A stretch of DNA of 64,000 bases, from contig NZ_CP051230.1 of NCBI RefSeq assembly GCF_017792385.1, positions 3,410,001 to 3,474,000 of the forward strand, in the 5' to 3' direction. Source of the stretch: Hyphomonas sp. (GTDB lineage Bacteria; Pseudomonadota; Alphaproteobacteria; Caulobacterales; Hyphomonadaceae). Shown here piece after piece: positions 51,142 through 60,697 of this stretch. Below the pieces are notes generated by a model. That model searched no databases, had not been told where the DNA came from, and saw only the letters and a program-made list of their open reading frames with translations. Positions within the stretch are counted from its first letter, which is position 1, and each line of letters begins with the position of its first letter. A program made the translations under genes and the position numbers.

Positions 51142-51870
51142 ATGGCCCGGCGCTTTGTCCTGACCGACTTCCTCTACGCCCATCGTGGGCTCTGGTCTGG
51201 TCGTGCGACGCCGGAAAACACGATGGCGGCCTTCAACGCGGCCGCGCAGCTCGGACTGGGCATGGAGTTCGACATACGGCCGGCATCGGATGGTAAACCG
51301 GTCGTCTTCCATGATGACACACTCGAGCGCATGGCCGGCCATCCCGACCGGATCGAGGATCTGGCCGTTTCGGCGCTTCGGGAGGTCGTCATAGCAGGCG
51401 AGCACGGCCTGCCGAGCTTTTCCGATCTGCTGGCATCCTGGCCGCAGGAACTGCCGCTGCTCACCGAAATGAAGATCGACGGTCGCACAGATCCGGCCGC
51501 CTTCGGCAGACGCACCGGGGACATCCTGTCGGCCTATCCGGGACTCGCCGCCGCGATGAGCTTTTCGGAAGCCGCGGTCCGCGCCCTGCCATCCGACCTG
51601 ATGCGTGGCCAGCTGATCCCGCCGATCCATTCCATCGGCGCCGTCGAATTCGGCGAGATCCTCCAGCGTGCCTTGTCCGATGGCATCGACTATGCGGCCA
51701 TCAACATTGCCGATGTCGCGGACATCCGCAAACGCGTGCCGGAAGACTATCCCGTTGTGTGCTGGACGGTCCGGTCTCTCGACGAGGTGCGCGCCGCGGT
51801 ACATGAAAATGTGGCCATCATCTTCGAACATCTCGATCCGGCACTGGTTTCCGCCTACGCCATGCCCTAG
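51142..51870 (+). CDS. Glycerophosphodiester phosphodiesterase
   Basis: 242 residues. GDPD marks are YAHRGLWSGRATPENTMAAF, FDIRPASDGKPVVFHDDTLER and TEMKID. It would release glycerol-3-phosphate from phospholipid head groups. The ATG directly follows the RidA-family stop, and the FemAB-like gene starts ten bases later. Confidence 0.92.
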   Translation: MARRFVLTDFLYAHRGLWSGRATPENTMAAFNAAAQLGLGMEFDIRPASDGKPVVFHDDTLERMAGHPDRIEDLAVSALREVVIAGEHGLPSFSDLLASWPQELPLLTEMKIDGRTDPAAFGRRTGDILSAYPGLAAAMSFSEAAVRALPSDLMRGQLIPPIHSIGAVEFGEILQRALSDGIDYAAINIADVADIRKRVPEDYPVVCWTVRSLDEVRAAVHENVAIIFEHLDPALVSAYAMP

Positions 51871-51879
51871 ATTCCCGGC

Positions 51880-53043
51880 ATGGATGACACGGCGCTGAAA
51901 TTGGATTTTGCCACCGCCATGGCGGAGGTCGATCCGGAAGAATGGAATGCGATCGCCAATCCGCCGGGGGCGCGTTATGACCCGTTCCTCAAATGGGAGT
52001 TTCTGGACGCATTGGAGACCTCCGGCGCGGCCACGCCGAATACCGGCTGGATGCCTCGGCACGTCCTGATCCGCGATGGTACCGGGCGGCTGAAGGCCGC
52101 GATGCCCCTCTATGGCAAGAGCCACTCCCGGGGCGAGTTTGTCTTTGACCATTCCTGGGCCGACGCATTCGAGCGGGCGGGCGGCGCCTATTATCCGAAG
52201 CTCCTGTCCGCCGTCCCGTTTACACCTGTCACTGGCCGGCGTCTTCTGGTCCGCCCCGGGCCGGACGAGGTGCGCCTTCAGACCGCCCTCCTGTCCGGCG
52301 CCATCCAGCTTGCCGAACAGAACGGCCTGTCCTCGCTCCACCTCAATTTCGTGACCCGCGCGGAAGCAGACCGCCTCGCCGAAACCGGTCTGCTGCTACG
52401 CACGGATCAGCAATTCCACTGGCAAAACCGGGACTATGCCGCCTTTGACGACTTTCTGGCCGACCTGTCCTCGTCCAAACGGAAGAACCTCCGCAAGGAG
52501 CGCAGGAAGGCGCAGGAAGGTCTCGACTTCCTTCATCTGCGCGGTGACGAGATTACCGAAGATCATCTCGATGCCTTCTACGTTTTCTACATGGACACCG
52601 GCGCGCGCAAATGGGGCTCACCCTATCTGACCCGCGAGACCTTCACCCTTCTGCGCGAACGCATGGCAGATGACCTGCTCTTCGTGTTTGCCATGTCGGA
52701 CGGCTCCCCAATTGCCGGTGCCATGAACCTGATCGGCTCCGACACGCTCTATGGCCGATACTGGGGATGCACCGAACACAGACCAATGCTGCATTTCGAG
52801 ACCTGCTATTATCAGGCCATCGATTACGCCATCGCGCACGATCTCGCCTTTGTCGAGGCGGGCGCGCAAGGCGGCCACAAGCTCGCGCGCGGCTATGCCC
52901 CGGTTACCACCTATTCCACGCACTGGATCGCCCATCCCGGCCTGCGCAACGCCATTGCGGACTATCTCGAGCGCGAACGCGAAGCCGTGGAATCCGACAT
53001 GGACTATCTCACCGAGCGAACACCCTTTAAGAAGGGCGAATGA
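51880..53043 (+). CDS. FemAB-like/DUF482 GNAT protein
   Basis: 387 residues of the DUF482 family (FemAB-like acyltransferase): WEFLDALETSGAA, FDHSWADAFERAGGAYYPKLL, SSKRKNLRKERRKA, YVFYMDTGARKWGSPYLTRE and ALNLIGSD-like repeats. These proteins have the aminoacyltransferase or GNAT fold; a peptidoglycan role is suggested by name only. It overlaps the DUF2007-like gene by ATGA. Confidence 0.85.
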   Translation: MDDTALKLDFATAMAEVDPEEWNAIANPPGARYDPFLKWEFLDALETSGAATPNTGWMPRHVLIRDGTGRLKAAMPLYGKSHSRGEFVFDHSWADAFERAGGAYYPKLLSAVPFTPVTGRRLLVRPGPDEVRLQTALLSGAIQLAEQNGLSSLHLNFVTRAEADRLAETGLLLRTDQQFHWQNRDYAAFDDFLADLSSSKRKNLRKERRKAQEGLDFLHLRGDEITEDHLDAFYVFYMDTGARKWGSPYLTRETFTLLRERMADDLLFVFAMSDGSPIAGAMNLIGSDTLYGRYWGCTEHRPMLHFETCYYQAIDYAIAHDLAFVEAGAQGGHKLARGYAPVTTYSTHWIAHPGLRNAIADYLEREREAVESDMDYLTERTPFKKGE

Positions 53044-53456
53044 GCCAGTCCGCCGTCCTCAGGAATTATGGCCAGGTTGAAGAGGCCCTCATCGTCTGCG
53101 CGGCGTTGCAGGCTGCCGGCTTCGACGCCTCCATCGACAATTACAATCATGCGTCCGTGAACTGGCTGATCGTTCCGGCCCTCGGCGGCATTCCCGTCCG
53201 GCTGCCGGTATCGCAGCTGGAAGACGCAAGGGCCTATCTCCAGGAGATGGTTGATACAGCCGCGGATCGCTTGGCAGAAGCGACTGGGGAAGAGCCAGTC
53301 CCTGCAAGAAAGAAATACTGGCGCGCCTGGGCCGTCGCCGCCGTGTTGATTACCGACTGGCTCTTGCTATTCGTCCTGTGGCGCTTCCTGCGGGCCACCT
53401 ATCTGAAGCTACGGCCTACAAGATCACACCAATTGGAAAGTTCACCCACGACATGA
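53040..53456 (+). CDS. Small DUF2007-like membrane protein
   Basis: 138 residues. The N-terminal half resembles DUF2007 (GQVEEALIVCAALQAAGFDASIDNYNH), a putative signal-transducing fold. A single helix (AVAAVLITDWLLLFVLWRFL) follows. It overlaps neighbours on both sides by ATGA. Function unknown. Confidence 0.65.
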   Translation: MSQSAVLRNYGQVEEALIVCAALQAAGFDASIDNYNHASVNWLIVPALGGIPVRLPVSQLEDARAYLQEMVDTAADRLAEATGEEPVPARKKYWRAWAVAAVLITDWLLLFVLWRFLRATYLKLRPTRSHQLESSPTT

Positions 53457-53893
53457 CCCTTCACGCTGCCTACGACCCCGACAACATCTTTGCCAAAATC
53501 CTGCGCGGCGAGATGCCCGCCGTCAAAGTGTACGAGGATGACGCGGCGCTGGCCTTCATGGACGTGTTTCCCCAGGCTGAAGGCCATACACTGATCGTGC
53601 CGAAGGGGGTTGAGGCGCGCAACCTACTGGACATGCCCGCAGAAAAGCTCGGCCCTTACATGCAGGCCGTCCAGAAAGTGGCCAGGGCGGTGGAGTCCGC
53701 GCTGGCGCCGGACGGTCTCGTCGTGACCCAGTTCAATGGCGCGCCCGCCGGACAGACCGTGTTCCACCTGCACTTCCACATCATTCCACGCTGGAAGGAT
53801 GTTGCGCTTGGACGCCACAGTTCTGGTGAAATGGCAGACATGGGCGTGCTCGGCGCACTGGCCGAACGCATCAAGGACAAGCTCGATGCCTAG
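53453..53893 (+). CDS. HIT-family hydrolase
   Basis: 146 residues from the ATG at 53453. The histidine triad HLHFHIIP is clear, with IFAKILRGEMPAVKVYED at the start (HINT/PKCI type). HIT proteins cleave nucleoside phosphoramidates. It ends as the gatB stop begins on the other strand (four bases of overlap). Confidence 0.93.
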   Translation: MTLHAAYDPDNIFAKILRGEMPAVKVYEDDAALAFMDVFPQAEGHTLIVPKGVEARNLLDMPAEKLGPYMQAVQKVARAVESALAPDGLVVTQFNGAPAGQTVFHLHFHIIPRWKDVALGRHSSGEMADMGVLGALAERIKDKLDA

Positions 53894-55401
53894 AGCCCCA
53901 GCTTCGCTTTCAGGATATCATTGACCGCCTTCGGATTGGCCTTGCCGCCGGAGGCTTTCATGACCTGGCCAACGAACCAGCCCATCGTCTTCGGCTTTTC
54001 CTTGACCTGGGCCACCTGCTCCGGATTGGCCGCGATGATCTCATCGACCACCTTCTCGATGGCGCCGGTATCAGTGACCTGTTTCAGGCCATGCGTCTCG
54101 ACAATATCGGCGGCCTCACCCTCGCCATCAATCATACGGGCAAAAACATCTTTCGCGATCTTGCCGCTGATCGTGTCATTCGCGATCAGTTCGATCAGGC
54201 CGCCGAGGCTCGCTGCGGACACCGGGCTGTCGGCCAGTTCGATATCCTGCTTGTTCAGATAGCCGAACAATTCCTGCGTCACCCAGTTGGCGGCCAGTTT
54301 CGGGTCGCGGCCCTTCGCCACTTCCTCAAAGAAGTCGGCCTTTTCCGCATCAGCGCTCAACACGCCGGCGTCATAGCGCGACAGGCCATAATCGGTCTCG
54401 AAACGCGCGCGTTTCTCGTCCGGCAGTTCCGGCAGTGTCGCTCGAATTTCTTCGATCCAGGCCTGTTCGACTTCCAGCGGCAAGAGGTCCGGATCCGGGA
54501 AATAGCGATAGTCGTGCGCGTCTTCCTTTGAGCGCATCGACCGTGTCTCGACCTTGACCGGATCGAACAGGCGCGTTTCCTGATCAATCTTGCCGCCATT
54601 CTCGAGAATCTCGATCTGACGGCGAGCCTCATACTCGATCGCCTGCTGGATGAAACGGAACGAGTTCATGTTCTTCAGTTCGCACCGTGTGCCGAGATGG
54701 CTGAAATCACCCGTTTCACGGAATTTCTCATACTGTCCCGGGCGGCAGACAGACACGTTCACGTCGGCCCGCAGATTGCCCTTCTCCATGTCGCCATCAC
54801 AGGTGCCAAGCGCAATCACGATCGCGCGCAGCTTCTTCACATAGGCGGCGGCTTCGGCGGGCGAGCGCACATCCGGCATGGAGACGATTTCCATCAGCGC
54901 CACGCCGGACCGGTTCAGGTCCACATAGGTGGAGCTGGGGTCCATGTCGTGAATGGATTTTCCGGCATCCTGCTCCAGGTGCAGGCGTTCGATCCGGCAC
55001 GGGAAGGAATAGGCATCTCCGCCATGGGCCGGTTCGACATCCACATCGATCTCGCCCTCGCCCACGATCGGGTGAGCAAACTGGCTGATCTGATAGCCTT
55101 GCGGCAGGTCAGGATAAAAATAGTTCTTCCGGTCGAACCGCGAGTAGGTGTTGATCTTCGCTTTCAGGCCAAGGCCCGTGCGGATCGCCTGCTCGACACA
55201 GAACCTGTTGATCACCGGCAGCATGCCCGGCATTGCGGCGTCCACGAGGGAGACATTGCAGTTCGGATCTGCACCAAAGGCTGTCGCGGCGCCCGAAAAC
55301 AGTTTCGAATTGGAGGAGACCTGGGCGTGGACTTCAAGGCCCATGACCAGTTCCCAATCGCCGGTTTCGCCTTTGATGACATATGGTGTGCGCGCGGACA
55401 T
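53890..55401 (-). CDS. gatB: Asp-tRNA(Asn)/Glu-tRNA(Gln) amidotransferase subunit B
   Basis: 503 residues. GatB binds the mischarged tRNA. Signs are WELVMGLEVHAQVSSNSKLFSG, YFYPDLPQGYQISQ, SYPFP-like RIERLHLEQDAGKS and a C-terminal YqeY tail (VGQVMKASGGKANPKAVNDILK). The gatA and gatC genes are on the same strand further right but separated by other genes. Confidence 0.96.
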   Translation of the reverse strand: MSARTPYVIKGETGDWELVMGLEVHAQVSSNSKLFSGAATAFGADPNCNVSLVDAAMPGMLPVINRFCVEQAIRTGLGLKAKINTYSRFDRKNYFYPDLPQGYQISQFAHPIVGEGEIDVDVEPAHGGDAYSFPCRIERLHLEQDAGKSIHDMDPSSTYVDLNRSGVALMEIVSMPDVRSPAEAAAYVKKLRAIVIALGTCDGDMEKGNLRADVNVSVCRPGQYEKFRETGDFSHLGTRCELKNMNSFRFIQQAIEYEARRQIEILENGGKIDQETRLFDPVKVETRSMRSKEDAHDYRYFPDPDLLPLEVEQAWIEEIRATLPELPDEKRARFETDYGLSRYDAGVLSADAEKADFFEEVAKGRDPKLAANWVTQELFGYLNKQDIELADSPVSAASLGGLIELIANDTISGKIAKDVFARMIDGEGEAADIVETHGLKQVTDTGAIEKVVDEIIAANPEQVAQVKEKPKTMGWFVGQVMKASGGKANPKAVNDILKAKLGL

Positions 55402-55553
55402 GGCATTCCCTGCTGGCAGTCTGATTTCGCGCTGTTCTAGCCGCCGGACCGGCGCGATGTCGAGCCGGGAATACCATCCTGTCGTCCCTCACCCTTCCAA
55501 TTTTCGGGATATCGGCGAATAATCCCGGCCATGGAGGAACACGGAGCGCCAAA

Positions 55554-55937
55554 ATGGTCTTCAAAATGATCATGGACGCCTCGAGCGAGGAAGAGAAACC
55601 GGTCGTTCGCGGCTTTCTGAAACACCTTGTCCTGGGATTCGCCGGCGGCGTTGCCGTCGGCTCAATCATGCTCGCCATCCTGCTCCTGTCGCTTCAGGGC
55701 ATGGACCTCGACATGCCGCTACTCTGGATATTCGCGATGATGCTGCAATGCGGCCCTGTGGGCGGCCTGATTGGCATAGGGGTCTACCTGTCCAGGGTTA
55801 CAGAGCGCGATTCCGACAAGGATGATGATGACGAATCCGGCCCCGGTGGAAACGCGACCGAGCCAGCCAGTCACGAACAGATTGTCGTGCGCGCCGACAC
55901 CGGTCTGGTGGGGCGGCTGAAACCTTCAAAGGCCTGA
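55554..55937 (+). CDS. Unknown membrane protein
   Basis: 127 residues. Two membrane helices (HLVLGFAGGVAVGSIMLAIL and LWIFAMMLQCGPVGGLIGIGV) are followed by an acidic linker (DSDKDDDDESG). Not recognised. Its stop abuts the stop of the convergent gene on the other strand with no spacer. Confidence 0.6.
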   Translation: MVFKMIMDASSEEEKPVVRGFLKHLVLGFAGGVAVGSIMLAILLLSLQGMDLDMPLLWIFAMMLQCGPVGGLIGIGVYLSRVTERDSDKDDDDESGPGGNATEPASHEQIVVRADTGLVGRLKPSKA

Positions 55938-56411
55938 TCAGTCCAGCTTGCCAGCTTCCTTTGCCCGGCGAACTCGCTCTGCACGCGCCGCCATGCGATC
56001 CCCGATCGGCGCAGACTGGGACACCCGGGTCGGTGCCGCCTCGTCCGGTTCCGCGTCCGGACCTGCAGGCGTGTCTTCCTCTTTCAACTTGCCCGCCTCG
56101 ACGAGTTTGCGGCGCCGCGCAGCAACCCTCGCCTCGCGCGCCTGCTGCGCTGCGCTCTTGCCGGAGAAAAGCCCGGCCAATTTGGACCGGCCCGCACCCC
56201 CTGGCTGGGGATGGTCATCCAGCTTCTGACGGCGGCGATCCAGAATGCGTGTGATGCGAAACGAAACATAGCCGGCGACCAGGAAGGCCACGAGCAGCAT
56301 GTTTCGCATTTCCGGCGCGAACAGGCTGTAGCCGTACTGCGCCATCATCCCCGCCATCAGGGCGAGGCTGATCGCCAGCAACACAATGAAAAGGATCAGG
56401 AAACGGGTCAT
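55938..56411 (-). CDS. Unknown membrane-anchored protein
   Basis: 157 residues from MTRFLILFIVLL. Two N-terminal membrane helices are followed by a basic, Ala/Arg-rich helical tail with many charged residues (AAQQAREARVAARRRKLVEAG). Not recognised. It follows gatA by ten bases on the same strand, so it is likely in the gatA transcription unit. Confidence 0.65.
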   Translation of the reverse strand: MTRFLILFIVLLAISLALMAGMMAQYGYSLFAPEMRNMLLVAFLVAGYVSFRITRILDRRRQKLDDHPQPGGAGRSKLAGLFSGKSAAQQAREARVAARRRKLVEAGKLKEEDTPAGPDAEPDEAAPTRVSQSAPIGDRMAARAERVRRAKEAGKLD

Positions 56412-56421
56412 GGCCCGAAGC

Positions 56422-57894
56422 CTACCACCACTTCTCCGCCTTGGCCACGAAACCGGCTGCGCGCTCCAACTCGCCGCCGACTCGGAAGCAGGCGGCTTCA
56501 TCCAGCGCCTTGCCGATCACCTGCAGGCCCAGCGGCAGGCCGGAATCCGACAGGCCGGCAGGCACGGAAATGCCCGGCAATCCGGCAAGGTTTGCCGTCA
56601 CTGTGAACACGTCATTCAGATACATCTCGACCGGATCGCCGCTCTTCTCGCCAAATGCAAAGGCCGGCGACGGACAGGTCGGCGTAAGGACCGCATCGCA
56701 GCTTTCGAAGGCACCGACAAAATCGTTCAGGATCTTGGTACGGACCTTCTGCGCGCGCAGATAGTAGGCATCATAATATCCTGACGACAGCACATAGGTC
56801 CCGATCATCAGGCGGCGCTGGACTTCTGCGCCGAAGCCTTCTGCGCGCGTGCCCTCATAGGTGGCCGTAAGGTTCTCCCCATCGACCCGTGCCCCATAGC
56901 GCATGCCGTCATACCGGGCGAGATTGGACGAAGCTTCGGCAGGGGCCACGATATAGTAAGCAGGCAATGCGTACTTCGTGTGCGGCAGGGAAATGTCCAC
57001 GATGTCTGCGCCCGCTGCTTTCAGCCAATCGATGCCCTGCTCCCACAGCTTGTCGATCTCGGCCGACATGCCGTCCATGCGGTATTCCTTCGGAATGCCG
57101 ATCCGCATGCCTTTCACGCCCTTCGAGACATCGCTGCGCCAATCCGGCGTTTCGACATTGAGGGAGGTGGAGTCTTTCAGATCATGGCTGCACATGGCTT
57201 CCAGCAGGATGGCGCTGTCCTCCACGGTCTTGGAAATAGGCCCGGCCTGATCGAGCGACGAGGCAAATGCCACCATGCCATAGCGGCTGGCACGGCCATA
57301 GGTCGGCTTGATGCCAACCGTACCCGTAAAGGCCGCCGGCTGGCGAATTGAACCACCTGTGTCGGATGCCGTCGCCGCGAGGCAAAGGTCGCCAGCCACC
57401 GCAGCAGCAGAGCCACCCGATGAGCCACCAGGTGTCAGGTCGCGATTGTCGCCCTTGCGGCGCCACGGGTTCACAACCGGTCCGAAACGCGACGTTTCGT
57501 TGGACGAGCCCATCGCGAACTCGTCCATATTGAGCTTGCCGAGCATCACCGCGCCCGCATCCCACAGATTTTGTGTGACCGTGGACTCATAGGTCGGCGT
57601 AAACTCGCCCAGAATGCTGCTGCAGGCTGTCGTGCGCACACCCTTGGTGCAATAGAGGTCCTTGATGCCGAGCGGCGCGCCTTCCAGCTTGCCGCCCTCA
57701 CCCTTTGCAAGTCTGGTATCGGAGGCATCCGCCATGGCCAGTGCCTTTTCCGGCGTTTCCACGACATACGCATTCAGCGTCCGCGCACCTTCGATGGCGT
57801 CGACGAATTGCTGGGTGATCTCGCGCGAGGAAAACTCCCTGGCCTTGAGGCCATCGAGCGCTGCAGCGAGGGTGAGCTTGGTCAGTTCGGTCAT
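56422..57894 (-). CDS. gatA: Asp-tRNA(Asn)/Glu-tRNA(Gln) amidotransferase subunit A
   Basis: 490 residues from MTELTKLTLAAAL. Amidase signature with the Ser-cisSer-Lys triad: Lys78 in LGIKDLYCTKG, Ser158 in GGSSGGSAAAVAG, and nucleophile Ser182 in TASDTGGSIRQPA. GatA releases ammonia from glutamine, which GatB uses to amidate the tRNA-bound amino acid. It and gatC are divided here by two plus-strand genes. Confidence 0.97.
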   Translation of the reverse strand: MTELTKLTLAAALDGLKAREFSSREITQQFVDAIEGARTLNAYVVETPEKALAMADASDTRLAKGEGGKLEGAPLGIKDLYCTKGVRTTACSSILGEFTPTYESTVTQNLWDAGAVMLGKLNMDEFAMGSSNETSRFGPVVNPWRRKGDNRDLTPGGSSGGSAAAVAGDLCLAATASDTGGSIRQPAAFTGTVGIKPTYGRASRYGMVAFASSLDQAGPISKTVEDSAILLEAMCSHDLKDSTSLNVETPDWRSDVSKGVKGMRIGIPKEYRMDGMSAEIDKLWEQGIDWLKAAGADIVDISLPHTKYALPAYYIVAPAEASSNLARYDGMRYGARVDGENLTATYEGTRAEGFGAEVQRRLMIGTYVLSSGYYDAYYLRAQKVRTKILNDFVGAFESCDAVLTPTCPSPAFAFGEKSGDPVEMYLNDVFTVTANLAGLPGISVPAGLSDSGLPLGLQVIGKALDEAACFRVGGELERAAGFVAKAEKWW

Positions 57895-58028
57895 CGGAAA
57901 TCCTGAGAAGATATCTGCCCGCCTGCTATGACGGCTTGGCATAAAAGTTCAAGCCTTCGTGAGGCTTCTTGTCAGTTCGCCGGGATTGGCGCACCCTTCC
58001 AGACCTGCAAACCGGACAGGAGTTTCCC

Positions 58029-58484
58029 ATGCGCCTTTTCCTGCTCAGCCTGACAGCGCCAATGCTCTTGGCAGCCTGCTCGACCACCGAAAAAATGTCC
58101 GACAACCCCAAAGGGGTCGAACGTTATGCCGACGATCCGCGACTTGGAGCGCCGGTCGACCGGATATGCTTTGCGTCCACCATTGACGGGTTCGGGGAAA
58201 CCACACGCGACACGGTCATCGTGCGCGAAGGCCGGGACCATTATCTGATCGAGACCTTTGCCGCATGCACGCCGCTCGACGATGCCATGCAGATCGGTTT
58301 TGACGGCACAGGAGGCTGTCTCAGCAAGGGGGATCGGTTGATCGTCTCTTCCAGCCTCTTCCCGGTTCGGGAGAACCACCCGTTCGAGACCCAGAAATGC
58401 CTCGTGAAGGCGATCTACAAATGGGACAAGGATGCAACCGATAAGCCCGCGACTGAATCTTCTGGAGACTCAGAAGAATCCTGA
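58029..58484 (+). CDS. DUF6491-like lipoprotein
   Basis: 151 residues from MRLFLLSLTAPMLLAAC; the lipobox LAAC indicates lipid anchoring. The rest is similar to DUF6491 (RICFASTIDGFGETTRDTVIVREGRDHYLI, CTPLDDAMQIGFDG). Function unknown. It overlaps the SET gene (TGATG). Confidence 0.75.
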   Translation: MRLFLLSLTAPMLLAACSTTEKMSDNPKGVERYADDPRLGAPVDRICFASTIDGFGETTRDTVIVREGRDHYLIETFAACTPLDDAMQIGFDGTGGCLSKGDRLIVSSSLFPVRENHPFETQKCLVKAIYKWDKDATDKPATESSGDSEES

Positions 58485-58900
58485 TGGCGGCGGGCAGGAC
58501 CTGTGGTAACCAGCCCATGGAAAAACCCGGTCATGCCTCGCCCATCGAGGTTCGCACGTCCCCGTTTCACGGTCGCGGCCTGTTCGCGGCCGTTTCCTTT
58601 GACACAGGCGATCGCATTGCGATCTATCCGCTCCTGATCCTTGACCATGAGGACAGCGCCGCCATCCGCAACACGCTGATCGGTCACTACGTCTTCCACA
58701 TCGATGAAGATCCGGATGGAAGGGCTCGCACCGCGGTCGCCTTCGGTCCGATCTCCATGTGCAATCACAGTCCCGATGCGAATGCCGATTTCCAGATAGA
58801 CGTGGAGACGCAGTCAATCAGTCTGACGGCCCGGAAGCCGATTGCGCGAGATGCCGAGATACTGATCGACTATGAAGACTACGCGTCTGAAATTATCTGA
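58484..58900 (+). CDS. SET-domain protein
   Basis: 138 residues (or 127 from the ATG at 58517). The SET pattern includes SPFHGRGLFAAVSFDTGDRI, SMCNHSPDANA and ARDAEILIDYEDY. Bacterial SET proteins are probable lysine methyltransferases, though targets are unknown. The NHS motif and the terminal Tyr are present, but the post-SET cysteines are absent. Confidence 0.85.
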   Translation: MAAGRTCGNQPMEKPGHASPIEVRTSPFHGRGLFAAVSFDTGDRIAIYPLLILDHEDSAAIRNTLIGHYVFHIDEDPDGRARTAVAFGPISMCNHSPDANADFQIDVETQSISLTARKPIARDAEILIDYEDYASEII

Positions 58901-58903
58901 AAC

Positions 58904-59191
58904 CTATTCCACCGATTTTGGAACGACAAAGAACCCGTCTTCGCTGCGCGGTGCATTGGCCAGCACCTGATCCTGGATGTTGCCGTCGGTCACGACATCC
59001 TCGCGCATCGGCAACTGGGTTTCGACCACAGACGTCATCGGCTCCACGCCCTCGATATCGACTTCATTCAGCTGGTCGATCCAGGCGAGAATGCCATTCA
59101 GCTCTCCGACCAGTTCTTCGGCATGCTGTTCGTTGACGGCGATACGCGACAGGCGGGCGACCTTGCGGACATCATCCTTGGTAACAGACAT
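58904..59191 (-). CDS. gatC: Asp-tRNA(Asn)/Glu-tRNA(Gln) amidotransferase subunit C
   Basis: 95 residues. VTKDDVRKVARLSRIAVNEQHAEELVGELNGILAWI and VVETQLPMREDVV are the GatC pattern. It stabilises GatA and GatB. It is divergent from ruvX and separated from gatA by the SET and lipoprotein genes. Confidence 0.95.
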   Translation of the reverse strand: MSVTKDDVRKVARLSRIAVNEQHAEELVGELNGILAWIDQLNEVDIEGVEPMTSVVETQLPMREDVVTDGNIQDQVLANAPRSEDGFFVVPKSVE

Positions 59192-59271
59192 GGCGGGGCT
59201 CCCCTGATTGCGTTGCAGCCGCCCGATTACGCCATAGGCAACCGGGCATCAAGACGCTATGTGGGCTGTCC

Positions 59272-59727
59272 ATGCCCATAACTGCCCCCGACCAATTTCC
59301 CGCCACCGGCGCACTGCTCGGCCTTGATCCCGGCACGAAGACACTGGGCGTGGCATCTGCAGACGCCCTGCGCATGCTGTCCAGTCCCGTCGAAACCATT
59401 CCGCGCGGCAAGAAACTGGCGCCGGTGCTCGATCGCCTGTTCCACCTGTATGACGACCGCGGTGCCGTGGGGATTGTGATGGGCCTGCCGCTCAACATGG
59501 ACGGCACAGAAGGCCCTCGGGCACAATCTGTCCGCGCACTCGCCTGGCATATCCTGCAACGCCGGGACATACCGATCCTGTTCCAGGACGAACGCCTGTC
59601 CACCGCCGAGGCCGAACAGGCCATGATCGCTGCGGACCTGCCGCGCAAGCGCCGGGCCGAACGGATCGACGCGTCAGCCGCTGCCGTCATCCTCAATGAC
59701 GCGCTGCAGAGACTGGCCAACAGCTGA
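59272..59727 (+). CDS. ruvX: RuvX/YqgF Holliday-junction resolvase-like nuclease
   Basis: 151 residues. LLGLDPGTKTLGVASAD carries the first catalytic Asp (Asp19), and DERLSTAEAE another. YqgF was proposed as a resolvase and acts in 16S rRNA 5' end maturation. It overlaps the AEC gene by one base (TGATG). Confidence 0.93.
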   Translation: MPITAPDQFPATGALLGLDPGTKTLGVASADALRMLSSPVETIPRGKKLAPVLDRLFHLYDDRGAVGIVMGLPLNMDGTEGPRAQSVRALAWHILQRRDIPILFQDERLSTAEAEQAMIAADLPRKRRAERIDASAAAVILNDALQRLANS

Positions 59728-60641
59728 TGGGCGGCTTTCTCTACGCCCTGCTTCCGGTCATTGCGATCGTGACCCTCGGGCACATCCTGTCGGTGCGCAA
59801 ATGGATCCCCGCCGACAGCTGGCGGGCCATCGAACGTCTGTCCTATGTTGTGCTTTTCCCGGCGCTGATCGTGCGAACGCTGGCGCACGCGCCTTTCGAG
59901 GAGGCCCCCTGGGGACTGGCCGGGGCATTGATCCTGGCGCAATTCGTGCTCGCTGGCGTCGGCTGGTGCGGACGCTTCCTGCCGAACATGCCGGGTCCGG
60001 CCGTTGGCTCGGTCATCCAGTCCAATGTGCGCTGGAACACCATGATAGGCCTTTCCATCGGCAGCCTTCTGTTCGGTGAGGAAGGCCTTGCCCTCGTCAC
60101 CATCGCAGCTGCCGTGATGATCCCGACGGCCAACATCATTTCGGTCTATGCGCTCATCGCTCATGCCGACCAGCCGCACGGGCCAAGGCCCAACCCGTTC
60201 AGGGCATTGCTGCGCAACCCCATTGTGCTTGCCTGCATCGCGGGGCTCGCACTGGCCGGCATGAATGCCAGCCTGCCCCGCCTTCTCGACGACAGTCTCC
60301 GCATTCTTGGTGACGCCGCGCTTGCGCTCGGACTGCTGTCAGCCGGGGCCGGGGTCGATCTGTCGGCCCTGCGACGGGCCGGCACGCGAACGCTGATCTG
60401 GTCCCTCGTCCGGCTGCTCGGTCTGCCGGCACTGGCCGTCGGGTTCTGTGTTCTGCTCGGCGTCACCGGCGTTCCGCTGGTCATTGCCCTGATCTGCGCC
60501 GCCACGCCAACGGCGACCAGTTCCTACATCCTGGCAAAGGAACTCGGCGGCGATGCCCCGCTGGCCGCGAATTTGATTGCCGTGGAAACCGTGCTCGCCA
60601 TGATTACCTTGCCGGGGCTTTACCTGCTCCTGACCAGCTGA
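59727..60641 (+). CDS. AEC-family transporter
   Basis: 304 residues with about ten membrane helices, in two five-helix halves. The signs are PVIAIVTLGHILSVRKWIP, IQSNVRWNTMIGLSI and CAATPTATSSYILAKELGGD. AEC proteins resemble auxin carriers and malonate or malate permeases. The substrate is unknown. Confidence 0.85.
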   Translation: MGGFLYALLPVIAIVTLGHILSVRKWIPADSWRAIERLSYVVLFPALIVRTLAHAPFEEAPWGLAGALILAQFVLAGVGWCGRFLPNMPGPAVGSVIQSNVRWNTMIGLSIGSLLFGEEGLALVTIAAAVMIPTANIISVYALIAHADQPHGPRPNPFRALLRNPIVLACIAGLALAGMNASLPRLLDDSLRILGDAALALGLLSAGAGVDLSALRRAGTRTLIWSLVRLLGLPALAVGFCVLLGVTGVPLVIALICAATPTATSSYILAKELGGDAPLAANLIAVETVLAMITLPGLYLLLTS

Positions 60642-60697
60642 CCCTCTTGCCCCGACTCGGAAACGGTCCTAAACCGCCGAAAATCGAAAGGGCCTCC

